Of a DNA stretch of 64,000 bases, positions 1 through 8,678 are shown one piece after another. The DNA is taken from the NCBI GenBank assembly GCA_947479535.1, contig CANJZQ010000003.1, forward strand, positions 40,660-104,659, given 5' to 3'. The position numbers and the translations under genes were made by a program. Source of the DNA: Oligoflexales bacterium. GTDB taxonomy: Bacteria; Bdellovibrionota_B; Oligoflexia; Oligoflexales; RGVZ01. The notes under the pieces were generated by a model. The model had not been told where the DNA came from, ran no database searches, and worked only from the letters and a program-made list of their open reading frames with translations. Numbering within the stretch: position 1 is the stretch's first letter; every line of letters starts with the position of its first letter.

Positions 1-2
1 TG

Positions 3-332
3 CTGCGCCGCCAGCCTTCCGACACAGGAGCCATCCTTGAAGTCGGTCCACTTAAAATCGATCCAGCACGCAAAGAAGTCAGCCGGGACGGTTCGAAAAT
101 TGAACTCACCGCGAAAGAGTTTGCCTTGCTTGAATACATGGCACGCCATGCTGGCACCGTTTTGACCCGCACCCAGCTCTCTGAACATGTTTGGGACATG
201 AATTTTGAACCCACTTCAAACGTCGTCGACGTTTATGTTGGATACTTGCGCAGCAAAATCGACAAGTCTTTCGATGTGCCGCTAATCAAAACCATGCGCG
301 GTCACGGTTACATGTTGGATGCAACCAACTGA
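3..332 (+). CDS. OmpR/PhoB-family response regulator, C-terminal DNA-binding part (5' end outside window)
   Basis: The open frame runs in from the left edge, so only the end of the linker and the winged-helix effector domain are visible, about 109 residues. The sequence has the usual OmpR/PhoB features: a short beta-sheet entry, ELTAKEFALLEYM for the first helix, the LTRTQLSEHVW segment, the NVVDVYVGYLRSKID recognition helix and the final TMRGHGYML hairpin. It would bind DNA once its missing receiver domain is phosphorylated. The stop codon overlaps the start of the following histidine kinase (TGATG), so the two are translated together as a two-component pair. The stimulus and target genes cannot be told from the sequence. 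Confidence 0.93.
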   Translation: MRRQPSDTGAILEVGPLKIDPARKEVSRDGSKIELTAKEFALLEYMARHAGTVLTRTQLSEHVWDMNFEPTSNVVDVYVGYLRSKIDKSFDVPLIKTMRGHGYMLDATN

Positions 333-1747
333 TGCTACTTGACCGGATCCCAGTCCGATTGCGACTCACCTTGGGCCACGCCGTGTGGCTCGCGGTTTTT
401 TTTGCGGTCATCGGACTTGGAATCCATCGTATCGTCGATCACAATCTGTATCAGCAGGTCGACGCTGCGCTTTTGGCCTCTGCAAAGTCGATCAACGACG
501 CCCGGTACGCCAAACCCCTGAGCCCACCTTTGATCCAGGAGTTTTTGTCACGCCACTTTGGCGAGCGTCACACGCGGCCCTACGCGCAGCTCGTGGACCT
601 TTCTGGAAAGGTCAGTGCAAGAACGCCCAACATTCGTGTGAACCTGCCAGTCACGGCGCGAGCCTGGCGCCGTGCGGAACGCGGCCTTGAAACATTTGAA
701 TCTTTCGTCGGGAAACGGACTGGCAATCCGTTTCGTCAAGTGACGCTGCCGGTTCTGCAAAGCGGAAAATTCACCGGTGAACTGATCCAAGTCGGAGCCC
801 CACTCGATTCAACGGTTCATGCACTCGACACGATCGGTCTGGTCTTGTGGATTGCCCTGCCAACCGGTGTCTTTCTTTCCGCCATGCTCGGATACTTTTT
901 GGCAAAGCGCGCCTTATTGCCCGTTCATGACATGCAGATGGCCGCCGCGAAGATGGGTGCGAAAGACTTGGAGCGTCGCCTTGATTTACCACCCGCGCAC
1001 GACGAGTTGCGCGCCCTTGCCGAAACATTCAATGGAATGTTGGCGCGCCTTGAGGATGCCTTCAAGCGTTTGCGCCGTTTCAGCGGGGATGTGTCGCACG
1101 AACTCCGCACGCCAGTCGCTGTCTTGCAGGCCGAGGCCGAACTCGCCTTGCGTCGCGAGCGCACCCCCGAAGAGTATCGCGATGCCTTGCGCAATATTTT
1201 GACGGAAACGGCGCAAATGTCCGGCATCATCGAGGACCTGTTGCTCCTTGCCCGGGCTGAGAGCAAGTCTGTCGCCATGCAATGGGCGGAAGTCGACGCC
1301 GCGCACTTCATTGATACCATTCGCGATGCCGTTTTACCGGTTTTTGAAAAAAGAAACGTCATGCTTGTCCTGCCTTCGTCTCCAACTCCGGCGAAATTTC
1401 GGGCCTCTGCAAATTATCTTGCCCTCGCCGTAAAAAACCTGCTGCTCAATGCAGCGAAACACTCTGCGGCCGGCTCGACCGTCACCCTGGAACTCACCCA
1501 AGTGGAGCAAGACGTCGTTTTCAGGGTAGTTGATCACGGAGAGGGCATACCGTCGGAGAGTTTGCCGTACGTTTTCGACCCATTTTACCGGGCCGATACC
1601 GCGCGCAATCGCGCAAGCGGCGGAGCCGGAGTCGGTTTGAGCTTGACCAAGGCAATGGTCAGCCTGCATTCCGGAACGATCGATGTCGCGTCGACCTTTG
1701 GACAGGGCGCCACGTTTACCATTCACCTTCCGGTGCAGCAGGCCTAG
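332..1747 (+). CDS. Two-component sensor histidine kinase (HAMP, HisKA, HATPase)
   Basis: This 471-residue membrane kinase should autophosphorylate and pass the phosphate to the regulator encoded just upstream, which it overlaps by one base. Two membrane segments (about residues 14-34 and 168-190) flank a periplasmic sensor of roughly 130 residues with no recognisable ligand fold. A HAMP linker follows (about 190-245), then the H-box SGDVSHELRTP with phospho-acceptor His256, the N-box NLLLNAAKHS, the DHGEGI and FDPFYRAD boxes and the GAGVGLSL glycine loop. Order and length fit an OmpR-partner kinase of the QseC/CusS/EnvZ type. Calling metal or stress sensing would be a guess. Confidence 0.94.
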   Translation: MLLDRIPVRLRLTLGHAVWLAVFFAVIGLGIHRIVDHNLYQQVDAALLASAKSINDARYAKPLSPPLIQEFLSRHFGERHTRPYAQLVDLSGKVSARTPNIRVNLPVTARAWRRAERGLETFESFVGKRTGNPFRQVTLPVLQSGKFTGELIQVGAPLDSTVHALDTIGLVLWIALPTGVFLSAMLGYFLAKRALLPVHDMQMAAAKMGAKDLERRLDLPPAHDELRALAETFNGMLARLEDAFKRLRRFSGDVSHELRTPVAVLQAEAELALRRERTPEEYRDALRNILTETAQMSGIIEDLLLLARAESKSVAMQWAEVDAAHFIDTIRDAVLPVFEKRNVMLVLPSSPTPAKFRASANYLALAVKNLLLNAAKHSAAGSTVTLELTQVEQDVVFRVVDHGEGIPSESLPYVFDPFYRADTARNRASGGAGVGLSLTKAMVSLHSGTIDVASTFGQGATFTIHLPVQQA

Positions 1748-1771
1748 AACCTCAAAGCCAACCTCACAGCC

Positions 1772-2968
1772 CTATCTTGCAAGGGGAAGGTAAAAAGGAA
1801 CAACCGGTAAAATCTGAACAACATGATTGGCGAAATAGCTAAGCCAGTCATACTCCTTCAGAACAATCTTGCGGCTGTAGGGCGACTCATCCCCAACGGA
1901 CTCAGGATCGTAATCGTAAACCGGACCATTTGCGTCAGGGTAGATGCTATCCCTCACATAAAACACACCGCGATTGGAACTGCAGCCACCGCGCTGCGCC
2001 CATAAATCCTCGATTTGTCCTGAAGAGCGAACCGCACGATCCGCACGCACCTGCCAATAGTCGCGCTCCTCGGGCGTCCCCGCAACATCGGCGTTATGCT
2101 GAAACTCAACGGCGCGTGCGCCGATGATCCGTCGATAATCCCGCGTCCATGCACAATTTCCGTTATCAATTTCGTCGTTAAAACCAACGACATAGACGCT
2201 GTGCCAATACCCGTTGTGATTGTAAATAACTTGCACCGGTGCCTTGTTGCTTCTCAGGTGGGACTTTACCCTCTCTGCAATGTCTGGCGGAGCGCTGCCG
2301 ATCGCCCATTGATCGCGCGCCTGGTCCAAATGAACGATGATCCGTTCAAACGGCGGCAATTGGACATGGCCATTTTGAATCTGCGCACGCTGATCCAGCC
2401 AGCTGAAACTGGCGTCGTAGACTGCACCGGCATCACCTTCGTTGGCTGGCATTGCCGTCCCATCGTGAAACGATCCCGTGTGCCAACCCTTGGAGAAACG
2501 GTAACTGCTGTTCCGAACTGCCCTTCCCCCCATACGGTTGAATAGATAGATGGCATCGATCCGCCAGTTGGGCAGGTGGGCTGCGTCCTCCTCGTAGCCA
2601 GCCTCGTTCATGGTCATCCGCTCACTCAAGTCCAGTGGACCGTCGGGCTCACGACTCATGTTTGGAAACATTCTTGCCAACCACCATTCCGCAATTCCCG
2701 TGATCGACATGTGAAGGCAGCTCCCCGCGTCAAGCTGATCGGGCGATGCCAGCACAAAGGGCAGCAGCTCATCAAAACCGCCAGGTCCGAAAGCCCCGTC
2801 TTCGCTGCCCACCGGCAGATCGCGCACAAAAGGCCGCAGCTCTGGATGGTTCATGGCACGGAGGCCTTCACCAGATGGCATGTCCGAAGCCGCCCATCCG
2901 GGCGTGGAAGAAACAGATAGGGGGAGCAAGCCTAGAAAGATCATGACTGCACTTGAAGGTTTTCTCAT
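1772..2968 (-). CDS. Secreted papain-like cysteine peptidase homologue
   Basis: I chose the start at 2968, which gives 398 residues beginning with a clean signal peptide (MRKPSS, hydrophobic core, cleavage near WAA). An in-frame ATG nine codons earlier would spoil the signal. The mature protein carries QLDAGSC with Gln78 six residues before Cys84, exactly the oxyanion-Gln to nucleophile-Cys spacing of family C1. Further on are GYWHSVYVVGFND (His256) and GVFYVRDSI, in the place where papains have a conserved Asn in NSWG but with Asp340 instead. I infer a papain-fold enzyme or inactive relative exported to the periplasm or outside. Overall similarity to classic C1 enzymes outside these motifs is low, so substrate is unknown. 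Confidence 0.6.
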   Translation of the reverse strand: MRKPSSAVMIFLGLLPLSVSSTPGWAASDMPSGEGLRAMNHPELRPFVRDLPVGSEDGAFGPGGFDELLPFVLASPDQLDAGSCLHMSITGIAEWWLARMFPNMSREPDGPLDLSERMTMNEAGYEEDAAHLPNWRIDAIYLFNRMGGRAVRNSSYRFSKGWHTGSFHDGTAMPANEGDAGAVYDASFSWLDQRAQIQNGHVQLPPFERIIVHLDQARDQWAIGSAPPDIAERVKSHLRSNKAPVQVIYNHNGYWHSVYVVGFNDEIDNGNCAWTRDYRRIIGARAVEFQHNADVAGTPEERDYWQVRADRAVRSSGQIEDLWAQRGGCSSNRGVFYVRDSIYPDANGPVYDYDPESVGDESPYSRKIVLKEYDWLSYFANHVVQILPVVPFYLPLAR

Positions 2969-3048
2969 CGTGACCCCGATCGCAACGTTGTCCATGGACT
3001 GCTTTATGCACCCAAGCCGGGATCATGGTGCCAGCAGGAGGAACCAAA

Positions 3049-3873
3049 ATGAAATCAAAATCGAATTGGGTGCATTATATAAGCGCAGGTGGCATTGCTT
3101 GGGCTGCTTTGGGGCTTTCGGCCACAGGTTTTGCCGGGCTGATCGCCGGGACGATCAGGGTCAACGGCTACGGCGAGGCCTCTGCCGAAACAGAGCTCGT
3201 CCGGATTGGAGTTAGAGTCTTTTCACGCTGCAATGAGACATCCGTTGCAGCAAAAAATGCAAACGCCGTTCTTGCGAACCAAGTTCTCGACGTTTTGAAA
3301 AAATATGTCCCGGAAGGTTCTGAAAACGACCAGACTTTCCGGATCATCGCAAATCCAGGTGCAAACGTACGCCAGACCGAAACCGAAGGTTATGGCGAAC
3401 ATATGAAAATAATTTGCGAACGCAAGTGGCGCGCTTCAGAATCAATCTCGGCCACAATCAAGAAAATTGAGGATGTGTCAGCCTTGCAAGACGAACTCCT
3501 GCAGACCGTGGACGCTGCGTCTGGCAGCGGATCCGGAGTCGCACAAACATGGGCCGAAATCGATGCTCCGGTTTTCGATTTGCTCCCGGCTACATGGGAG
3601 AAAATTAAATCCGAGGCTCAGGCCAAAGCCCTGTCCGATGCGCGCAAAAAAGTTGCTGTGTTTGATTCAGCTTGTTCGTTTACCGGAATGCGCCTTGTGC
3701 GCGTGAGCGACCCCAAGTTTACAGAGACCAGGCTGTATGACAAAGTCGCTTATGCACGGATTTCGACGGACACCCCGATCATGCCGGACGCCCTCCAAGT
3801 CAGCAGCACTTGGGACTTTGTCTGGGCTTATGACAAGGCTTCCACCAGCGGTGGACCTCAGTGCCTACACTAG
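3049..3873 (+). CDS. SIMPL-domain (DUF541) exported protein
   Basis: A strong AGGAGG seven to eight bases before the ATG at 3049 sets this start, giving 274 residues; an upstream ATG at 3025 lacks such a site. An N-terminal hydrophobic segment (about residues 10-35) anchors or exports the protein. After it comes GTIRVNGYGEAS, the usual opening of SIMPL/DUF541 proteins, and the rest has the family's mixed alpha/beta pattern ending in a VSSTWDFVWAYD strand. Members sit in the periplasm or membrane (E. coli YggE, BP26 of Brucella) and form oligomers; their biochemical role is poorly defined. It is transcribed away from the papain-like gene and converges on the YihY gene with a 9-base overlap. 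Confidence 0.85.
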   Translation: MKSKSNWVHYISAGGIAWAALGLSATGFAGLIAGTIRVNGYGEASAETELVRIGVRVFSRCNETSVAAKNANAVLANQVLDVLKKYVPEGSENDQTFRIIANPGANVRQTETEGYGEHMKIICERKWRASESISATIKKIEDVSALQDELLQTVDAASGSGSGVAQTWAEIDAPVFDLLPATWEKIKSEAQAKALSDARKKVAVFDSACSFTGMRLVRVSDPKFTETRLYDKVAYARISTDTPIMPDALQVSSTWDFVWAYDKASTSGGPQCLH

Positions 3874-5184
3874 ACAGGCAGACAACTTTGTCGGCCCCTT
3901 TTGCCCAGGGGCCTTGCCACTGATGATACGCATTGTGGTTGGCAGATCGAAATCAAATTCGTGATGCCAACCGCTCAACCACTCTAGCGCTGGCGCAGCC
4001 AGGCTTGTGTTCAATTCAGCAAGATCCACCATCTCAGCAGGTTTAGCCGGAAGATAACCAGAGTTGATCGCGCCAAGCATCTCGCTTTTAGCATCAGGAA
4101 CTGTGGCTTCTGCGATCAGGCCCAGCTGAACTAGCGCCTCGCAGGCGTCGGCGATCCAGTCTTGGGGCAACTTGGACTTCTGAACCATCTGGGCAACACT
4201 CACAGGATGTCCGCTGCCAGCCGCGAAATTCCTGTGGATGATCACCAATACGGCAAGGGGCAGCATTTCTTGAATTCGCAAATTTCGGATGCGGTCCAAG
4301 GGGTGGGTCACTTTGTCCACCGTGTCATCGGCCTCAGATTTGGGAAAACCCTGTTGAAGCCGCCAAGCGATTAATGCACCGAAAAGAATGATCGCCCAAC
4401 AGATGTAAATCCAGAGCAGAAAAACCGGAACGGCCGCGAGCGCCCCATAGATGTTTTTGTAATTGGTAAAATTGCTGGCGTAATAAGTATAAAGTCGCGA
4501 TCCCTGATGCAATAAAGTGCCTGCCACAAAAGCACCTATGGTTGCCTGCCGGCGCCCCACCGGGCAATTGGGAATGACCTTGTAAGCCAAAAAGAAAAAT
4601 GAAACCCAAACTCCCCAGGCGATCAGACTGGAAATCGTAAGGGTCACCCAACTTCTTTTTCCCACGACAGAAGAAACGTCAAACATCTCCTGAATCCGGT
4701 AACCGGAGACCACGCCGATCACAATGGAGCCCGCAAAAACGCCTAGGGTAAGAAACGTCCAGAAGTAGACAAACCGCGTGAAGACGTTACGGTCTTGACG
4801 CACCAGCCAGATTCTATTTAGAGCCTGTTCGATCTGGCGCAAAAGCAGGATCAAAGTGATGACGATCCCGGCAAAACTTGTGATCCCTATTTTCTTCAGA
4901 TCCAGCTGGCCCAGGAATTGTTGCAGATACTCAATGACCTGGGTTCCGCTGCCCGCTGCCAGATTCTGCAGGATGAAGTCCCGCACCGAACTCATCAAAT
5001 GACTGTTCGCACCCAATAACGGAGTGAACAAAGAAATCAAAGTGAACACGGCAGCCAGAGATGGCACCAATGAGAATAGCGTGATGTAGGCCATGGCAGA
5101 GGCTTGCTTCAACAAATCACAGCGAATGATGTCCGACCAGATGACCGATGCCGCGTGACGGATTTTGATGTCTATCCCATTCAC
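3865..5184 (-). CDS. YihY/BrkB-family inner-membrane protein
   Basis: The 439-residue product starts at a GTG preceded by AGGGGTG. The N-terminal 280 residues hold about six membrane helices with family hallmarks: SAMAYITLFSLVPSLAAVF near residue 30, the polar loop with QIEQALNRIW, and GALIAWRLQQG at the end of the membrane region. The remaining 160 residues are cytoplasmic and look like a winged-helix-like tail. YihY/BrkB proteins were once annotated as RNase BN, which is wrong for this family; transport or envelope roles are proposed but not proven. It follows an RdgC-like gene on the same strand after a 49-base gap. Confidence 0.88.
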   Translation of the reverse strand: MNGIDIKIRHAASVIWSDIIRCDLLKQASAMAYITLFSLVPSLAAVFTLISLFTPLLGANSHLMSSVRDFILQNLAAGSGTQVIEYLQQFLGQLDLKKIGITSFAGIVITLILLLRQIEQALNRIWLVRQDRNVFTRFVYFWTFLTLGVFAGSIVIGVVSGYRIQEMFDVSSVVGKRSWVTLTISSLIAWGVWVSFFFLAYKVIPNCPVGRRQATIGAFVAGTLLHQGSRLYTYYASNFTNYKNIYGALAAVPVFLLWIYICWAIILFGALIAWRLQQGFPKSEADDTVDKVTHPLDRIRNLRIQEMLPLAVLVIIHRNFAAGSGHPVSVAQMVQKSKLPQDWIADACEALVQLGLIAEATVPDAKSEMLGAINSGYLPAKPAEMVDLAELNTSLAAPALEWLSGWHHEFDFDLPTTMRIISGKAPGQKGPTKLSACLV

Positions 5185-5233
5185 AAAACACCCCTTTCAT
5201 CAGGCCTCGACAATGCCGTGGCTCGTTTTGTCG

Positions 5234-5905
5234 TCAATGAAGTGGCTTGCCCACGCCATCCGATGCCGGCACATCCTGCCGGAATGCATCACGCTCAACG
5301 TCGCGTCGCGCCTGTTCGTAACGTTTCTCAGCCCACTGCCGCATGACGGTCAGCTGTTGCGCCCAAGAGTCTTCCATGCGCTCCAGCATGAAGCCGGCAA
5401 ACAGAGCATCCATCATAGCAAGAAAAGTTGTCATCAGGTCCAACCGAAGCCCAACAGGCTCAGCCAGTGCTGCGGTCTGCAGGGTCACATCCTTTGCATC
5501 GGCCTGCTGCGGAAATTGAACGCCGCGTGGACTGAGGTCTTTCGATGACAAGGTGCAGGAAAATTCACCAAGTCCTTCGACATGAAAACCAACGCGCATG
5601 TCGCGGATGGTTTTTCCGGCCAGAATACCGGCTGCGGCTTCCGGGGTCTGCGCCGGTGCGCCGCCGCGCATCTGGTGTACATGCACGCGACCAGATTCGG
5701 CTTCCAGAGTTAAACGGTCGTCCACCCAGTAGCGCGCACGGCGTTTTTGACCATTCGTGGGGCAAACAAATTCGAGCGGTTCCTCGTTGGAATCTGCGCG
5801 GTGCCAAAGCCACACTAGAAATTCGCGGGCCAGGAAGCGTTTCGCCTTGGTCAAGGCAGCCATCTGATCCAAACGGGCTGCCATCTGTGGATTAATCTGA
5901 GCCAT
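5234..5905 (-). CDS. RdgC-like protein, short form
   Basis: This 223-residue cytoplasmic protein has no signal or membrane segment. The stretch AKRFLAREFLVWLWHRAD near residue 20 resembles the FLTWLW motif in the second half of RdgC-type recombination-associated proteins. The later pattern (LSSKDLSPRGVQFPQ, then helices ending FLAMMDALFAGFMLERM) fits the same half. The N-terminal DNA-encircling half typical of about 300-residue RdgC is absent. A GGAG sequence sits about ten bases before the ATG. If the link holds it may bind duplex DNA or limit RecA; the assignment rests on motif memory and is tentative. Confidence 0.5.
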   Translation of the reverse strand: MAQINPQMAARLDQMAALTKAKRFLAREFLVWLWHRADSNEEPLEFVCPTNGQKRRARYWVDDRLTLEAESGRVHVHQMRGGAPAQTPEAAAGILAGKTIRDMRVGFHVEGLGEFSCTLSSKDLSPRGVQFPQQADAKDVTLQTAALAEPVGLRLDLMTTFLAMMDALFAGFMLERMEDSWAQQLTVMRQWAEKRYEQARRDVERDAFRQDVPASDGVGKPLH

Positions 5906-6272
5906 GATGAGGGTTCTCCGAAAAAAGCTTTAATTTCAGGAATTTAGAAATAGGGGTACCTGGGGATAAGCTGTGGGTAGACTGTTAGCAAAGCGTGGAC
6001 AACACACTTTACGAACCGTCGCACGGCTCCCCATTAAATCCGCCTGAGTGATTGTCGCTGGAGGCAAAGACCGAAGCCGGGTGGGCAGATCATTAGGCCA
6101 AAACAGGGGACAAAATCTTCTAGGCACACTCAACATAACGATGTTCAAAACGATTAACTGAAGGAGGAGTTTTCATTTTCGCGTCCTGGTTGTCAACAGC
6201 ATGATGACATTTTTTTTTAAAAATTTTTCGTAGCATGATACGCAAGGGTTTCAAGGTACTTGGAGCCATCCG
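5906..6272. other. Intergenic region, 367 bases, no gene recognised
   Basis: Both strands were read. Short frames exist but none has a good ribosome-binding site or protein-like composition. A run of T followed by A (6210-6226) is preceded by a TTGTCA that could act as a -35 box, though no convincing -10 lies at the right distance. The region separates divergent genes and probably holds both promoters. Confidence 0.5.
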
Positions 6273-6764
6273 ATGCGCAAAAAAACAGCAGATAAATCGA
6301 TCCAAAATACGACTTTCAAACACGGAGTCCGTTTTGAATTGGAATCAGATGCTGAAAATTTGTTCAAGACTGCGGTCGATGCCATGGGCAAGAGTTCTGC
6401 ACCATTGGATGACAAGGATGCTGAAACCAAGGCCCATCAAGCCGGTAAATCGCGGAAAAACAAAGGAGCAACCATTAAAATTGACCTCCATGGAATGACC
6501 TTGGAAGTCGCAAAACGTCACGTTGATAACCGGATCAACGGCATTCTGGCGCAGCTTTCGCCAGGAGCCAGCGCCGCCTTTGACATCGTCACCGGCAAAG
6601 GGTTGAACAGCGGCAGCGGCGGGGGCGTCTTGGCCCGGGAAATTCCAGAATGGGTTCGCCAGAGGTTCGCACCGCACATAGTTGATATGGACGAATCGCC
6701 TGCGGAAGTGCAACTTGGCGGAATGCCCATGCGGGGCAACTTTCGCGTGACCATCAGAGGCTGA
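6273..6764 (+). CDS. Smr-domain protein
   Basis: The 163-residue product has an unstructured, charged N-terminal part (1-70) followed by a small MutS-related domain. The domain shows IDLHGMTLEVAK (the LDLHG motif), HVDNRINGIL, and the signature loop FDIVTGKG with a glycine-rich stretch and VRIVTG-like ending, then RGNFRVTIRG. Stand-alone Smr proteins in bacteria bind RNA or nick DNA or RNA; E. coli SmrB cleaves mRNA on collided ribosomes. Which activity applies here cannot be seen. It is seven bases upstream of prmA and probably co-transcribed with the rRNA and ribosomal-protein methylation genes that follow, which favours a translation-related role. Confidence 0.85.
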   Translation: MRKKTADKSIQNTTFKHGVRFELESDAENLFKTAVDAMGKSSAPLDDKDAETKAHQAGKSRKNKGATIKIDLHGMTLEVAKRHVDNRINGILAQLSPGASAAFDIVTGKGLNSGSGGGVLAREIPEWVRQRFAPHIVDMDESPAEVQLGGMPMRGNFRVTIRG

Positions 6765-6771
6765 GAACCGA

Positions 6772-7785
6772 GTGTCAAACCAATCACCAAAGAATCCGAA
6801 CCATCCGGTCAAAACATACGAACTCCGGATTACCTTTCATTCGGGCACGGTGACGGCACTTGAAGTCAAACAGCGCACCATGGCGCTGTTAAAGTCACTC
6901 GGCGTGGACTCCTTTGTCGAAGGCGCGATCGATGGCCTGGACATTGACAACGAATTCACCAATGAGCCGCGCGATTTCTACACAGAACTAGGCGGCCTTG
7001 AATTACCCATCTCCGTCTACAAGTACTCATCCGAATACCTCAATGACCTGCGGGCACGCATCGCCCAGCACTTTGACACGCGATACCCAAATCAAGTGTC
7101 CTGTTCCATGCACGACATGGACACGGCGGTGTGGCTTGAAGGCTGGAAGGAAAGCTTCAAGCCAATCATCACGGAGAGGTTTGCGATATTTCCGCCCTGG
7201 GACAAACCCAGTGATGCCATCAACCAAAGTCGTCTTTTGCTCGAAATCGACCCGGGCATTGCGTTTGGAACCGGGCAGCACGCAACCACCCAGCTCTGCC
7301 TGCGCGAGCTTGAGTCCATTGCCAAGGACGCCGGTCAGGCAAGCCTCGCCTCGTCATCGTTGCTGGACGTTGGGACAGGAACAGGGATCCTCGCGCTGGG
7401 CGCCTTGAAACTCGGCTTTGGCCGCGTTGCCGGCACCGATATCGACCCAGATGCCGTCCTCGCCTCACGCAACAACGCCATGGCAAATGGAATCGATTTG
7501 GCTGTCATCCAATCCACCGTGCCGTCCGCGGCGGCCGCGGCGCACCTGCCCCCTGAATTCAAACCACCGTTTAACTTTGTCGTCGCAAACATCCTCAAGG
7601 TTGTCCTGGAGAAAATCCTTCCGGACTTGGCAGGTGCTCTGGCGCCCGGCGGCCTTCTGATCCTCTCTGGCCTTCTTCATGAAGATGCCCAAGCCCTGAC
7701 CCGCCAGGCCGGTGGGCTCGGCCTTTCCTTCGTCCGCGAATCACTGCAAGACGACTGGGCATGCCTGGTGCTTCGACTACCATGA
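6772..7785 (+). CDS. prmA: Ribosomal protein L11 methyltransferase
   Basis: PrmA trimethylates amino groups of ribosomal protein L11 using S-adenosylmethionine. The 337-residue protein starts at GTG and has the two-part structure of the family: an N-terminal substrate-recognition domain (1-130) and a Rossmann methyltransferase domain. Diagnostic motifs are IDPGIAFGTGQHATT, the SAM-binding LLDVGTGTGILALGA, GTDIDPDAV, and FVVANILKVVL, where family members have NIL after the catalytic loop. The C-terminal DDWACLVLRL is also typical. It lies seven bases after the Smr gene, and its stop overlaps the rsmE start by four bases (ATGA). Confidence 0.95.
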   Translation: MSNQSPKNPNHPVKTYELRITFHSGTVTALEVKQRTMALLKSLGVDSFVEGAIDGLDIDNEFTNEPRDFYTELGGLELPISVYKYSSEYLNDLRARIAQHFDTRYPNQVSCSMHDMDTAVWLEGWKESFKPIITERFAIFPPWDKPSDAINQSRLLLEIDPGIAFGTGQHATTQLCLRELESIAKDAGQASLASSSLLDVGTGTGILALGALKLGFGRVAGTDIDPDAVLASRNNAMANGIDLAVIQSTVPSAAAAAHLPPEFKPPFNFVVANILKVVLEKILPDLAGALAPGGLLILSGLLHEDAQALTRQAGGLGLSFVRESLQDDWACLVLRLP

Positions 7786-8615
7786 GCAAGCACATATTCC
7801 GTTTTTTTGCCTCGCGCACTTCCGACACCCAGTGGACGCTGGATGACGAGGACGCCCATCACGCACTGAAGGTCCTTCGCCTCCCGGCTGGTGAAACAGT
7901 CGAAGCCACCGACGGCAAGGGAACCCTCGTCCGCGGATCCCTCCTTCCAACGGGAAAGGAATCGGCAGACATCACGAATGCCTCCGTCATGCACACCGAC
8001 GGACCCGTCGCCGGTTTGGGCATCGTCCACCGGATTCGATTGGAGCTTGCAGTCGGGGCCCTGAAGCCAGGCGATCTTGACGATGTCATTCCTGCCCTGG
8101 TCGAACTTGGGATCGACCGCATTTCGGTTTTCATCACTGAAGAAACCGGTAAAAACCGCCTTGCGGACAAGTCCATTGAACGCTGGAACCGGATCATCAG
8201 GACTGCAACCAAACAATCAAAACGGCTGTGGCTCCCGGAGCTGGCAACCTTCGACTCGATCCACGACTGGCTGGCCAGCTTGCCAGAGGCATCAGAAACC
8301 AAGGATCAAAACGCCCGCTGGATCTTTGCCGAACCTGAACCTGATGATTGCACCGAGACTGAAAATATAAAAACCCAAACTGGCTTCCACGCGGTTCAGG
8401 GTTTCTCAAAAAGGACGGATGGCAATTCCGTCGACTCGCCAATGATGCTGACCGGTCTCGTTGGCAGTGAACGTGGCTTTTCGGCAAACGAGGCTCAGGC
8501 CGTGCTGAAGCAAGGATTTATGCCCGTATCCCTTGGGCCCCATATATTACGAGCCAGGACTGCGGCGATCGCGGCGGCGACGATGCTGGCTATGGCGGGG
8601 CATGCGGTGCAGTGA
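7782..8615 (+). CDS. rsmE: 16S rRNA (uracil-1498-N3)-methyltransferase
   Basis: The start at 7782 (MSKHIFRFFA) overlaps the prmA stop and is preferred to the in-frame ATG 21 bases upstream. The 277-residue protein has the RsmE order: an N-terminal PUA-like domain containing DEDAHHALKVLRLPAGE, then a SPOUT domain with LELAVGALKPGDLDDVIPALVELGIDRI, IRTATKQSKRLWLPEL and the knot sequences LTGLVGSERGFS and SLGPHILRARTAAIAA. These are close to consensus (EQS/KQS, GPEGGFS, LG..ILR.ETA). A low-complexity insertion of about 40 residues lies before the knot. The prmA-rsmE pairing is a common arrangement. Confidence 0.95.
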   Translation: MSKHIFRFFASRTSDTQWTLDDEDAHHALKVLRLPAGETVEATDGKGTLVRGSLLPTGKESADITNASVMHTDGPVAGLGIVHRIRLELAVGALKPGDLDDVIPALVELGIDRISVFITEETGKNRLADKSIERWNRIIRTATKQSKRLWLPELATFDSIHDWLASLPEASETKDQNARWIFAEPEPDDCTETENIKTQTGFHAVQGFSKRTDGNSVDSPMMLTGLVGSERGFSANEAQAVLKQGFMPVSLGPHILRARTAAIAAATMLAMAGHAVQ

Positions 8616-8678
8616 TATGATTTTCAGCGTCTTTGAAGCGCAAACCCCATGCATCATGCTTCACGAAGGTAAAATGCC

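Noticed and set aside
3865..5184. Ribonuclease BN
   Set aside because: YihY/BrkB proteins carry this name from an old misassignment; the true RNase BN is a different zinc hydrolase.
6205..6235. Rho-independent terminator at the T/A-rich run
   Set aside because: No stable GC-rich stem precedes the T-run, and the position between divergent genes favours promoter function.
6120..6323. Minus-strand small protein upstream of the Smr gene
   Set aside because: It reads through the Smr start region, lacks a ribosome site and has no conserved-looking segment.
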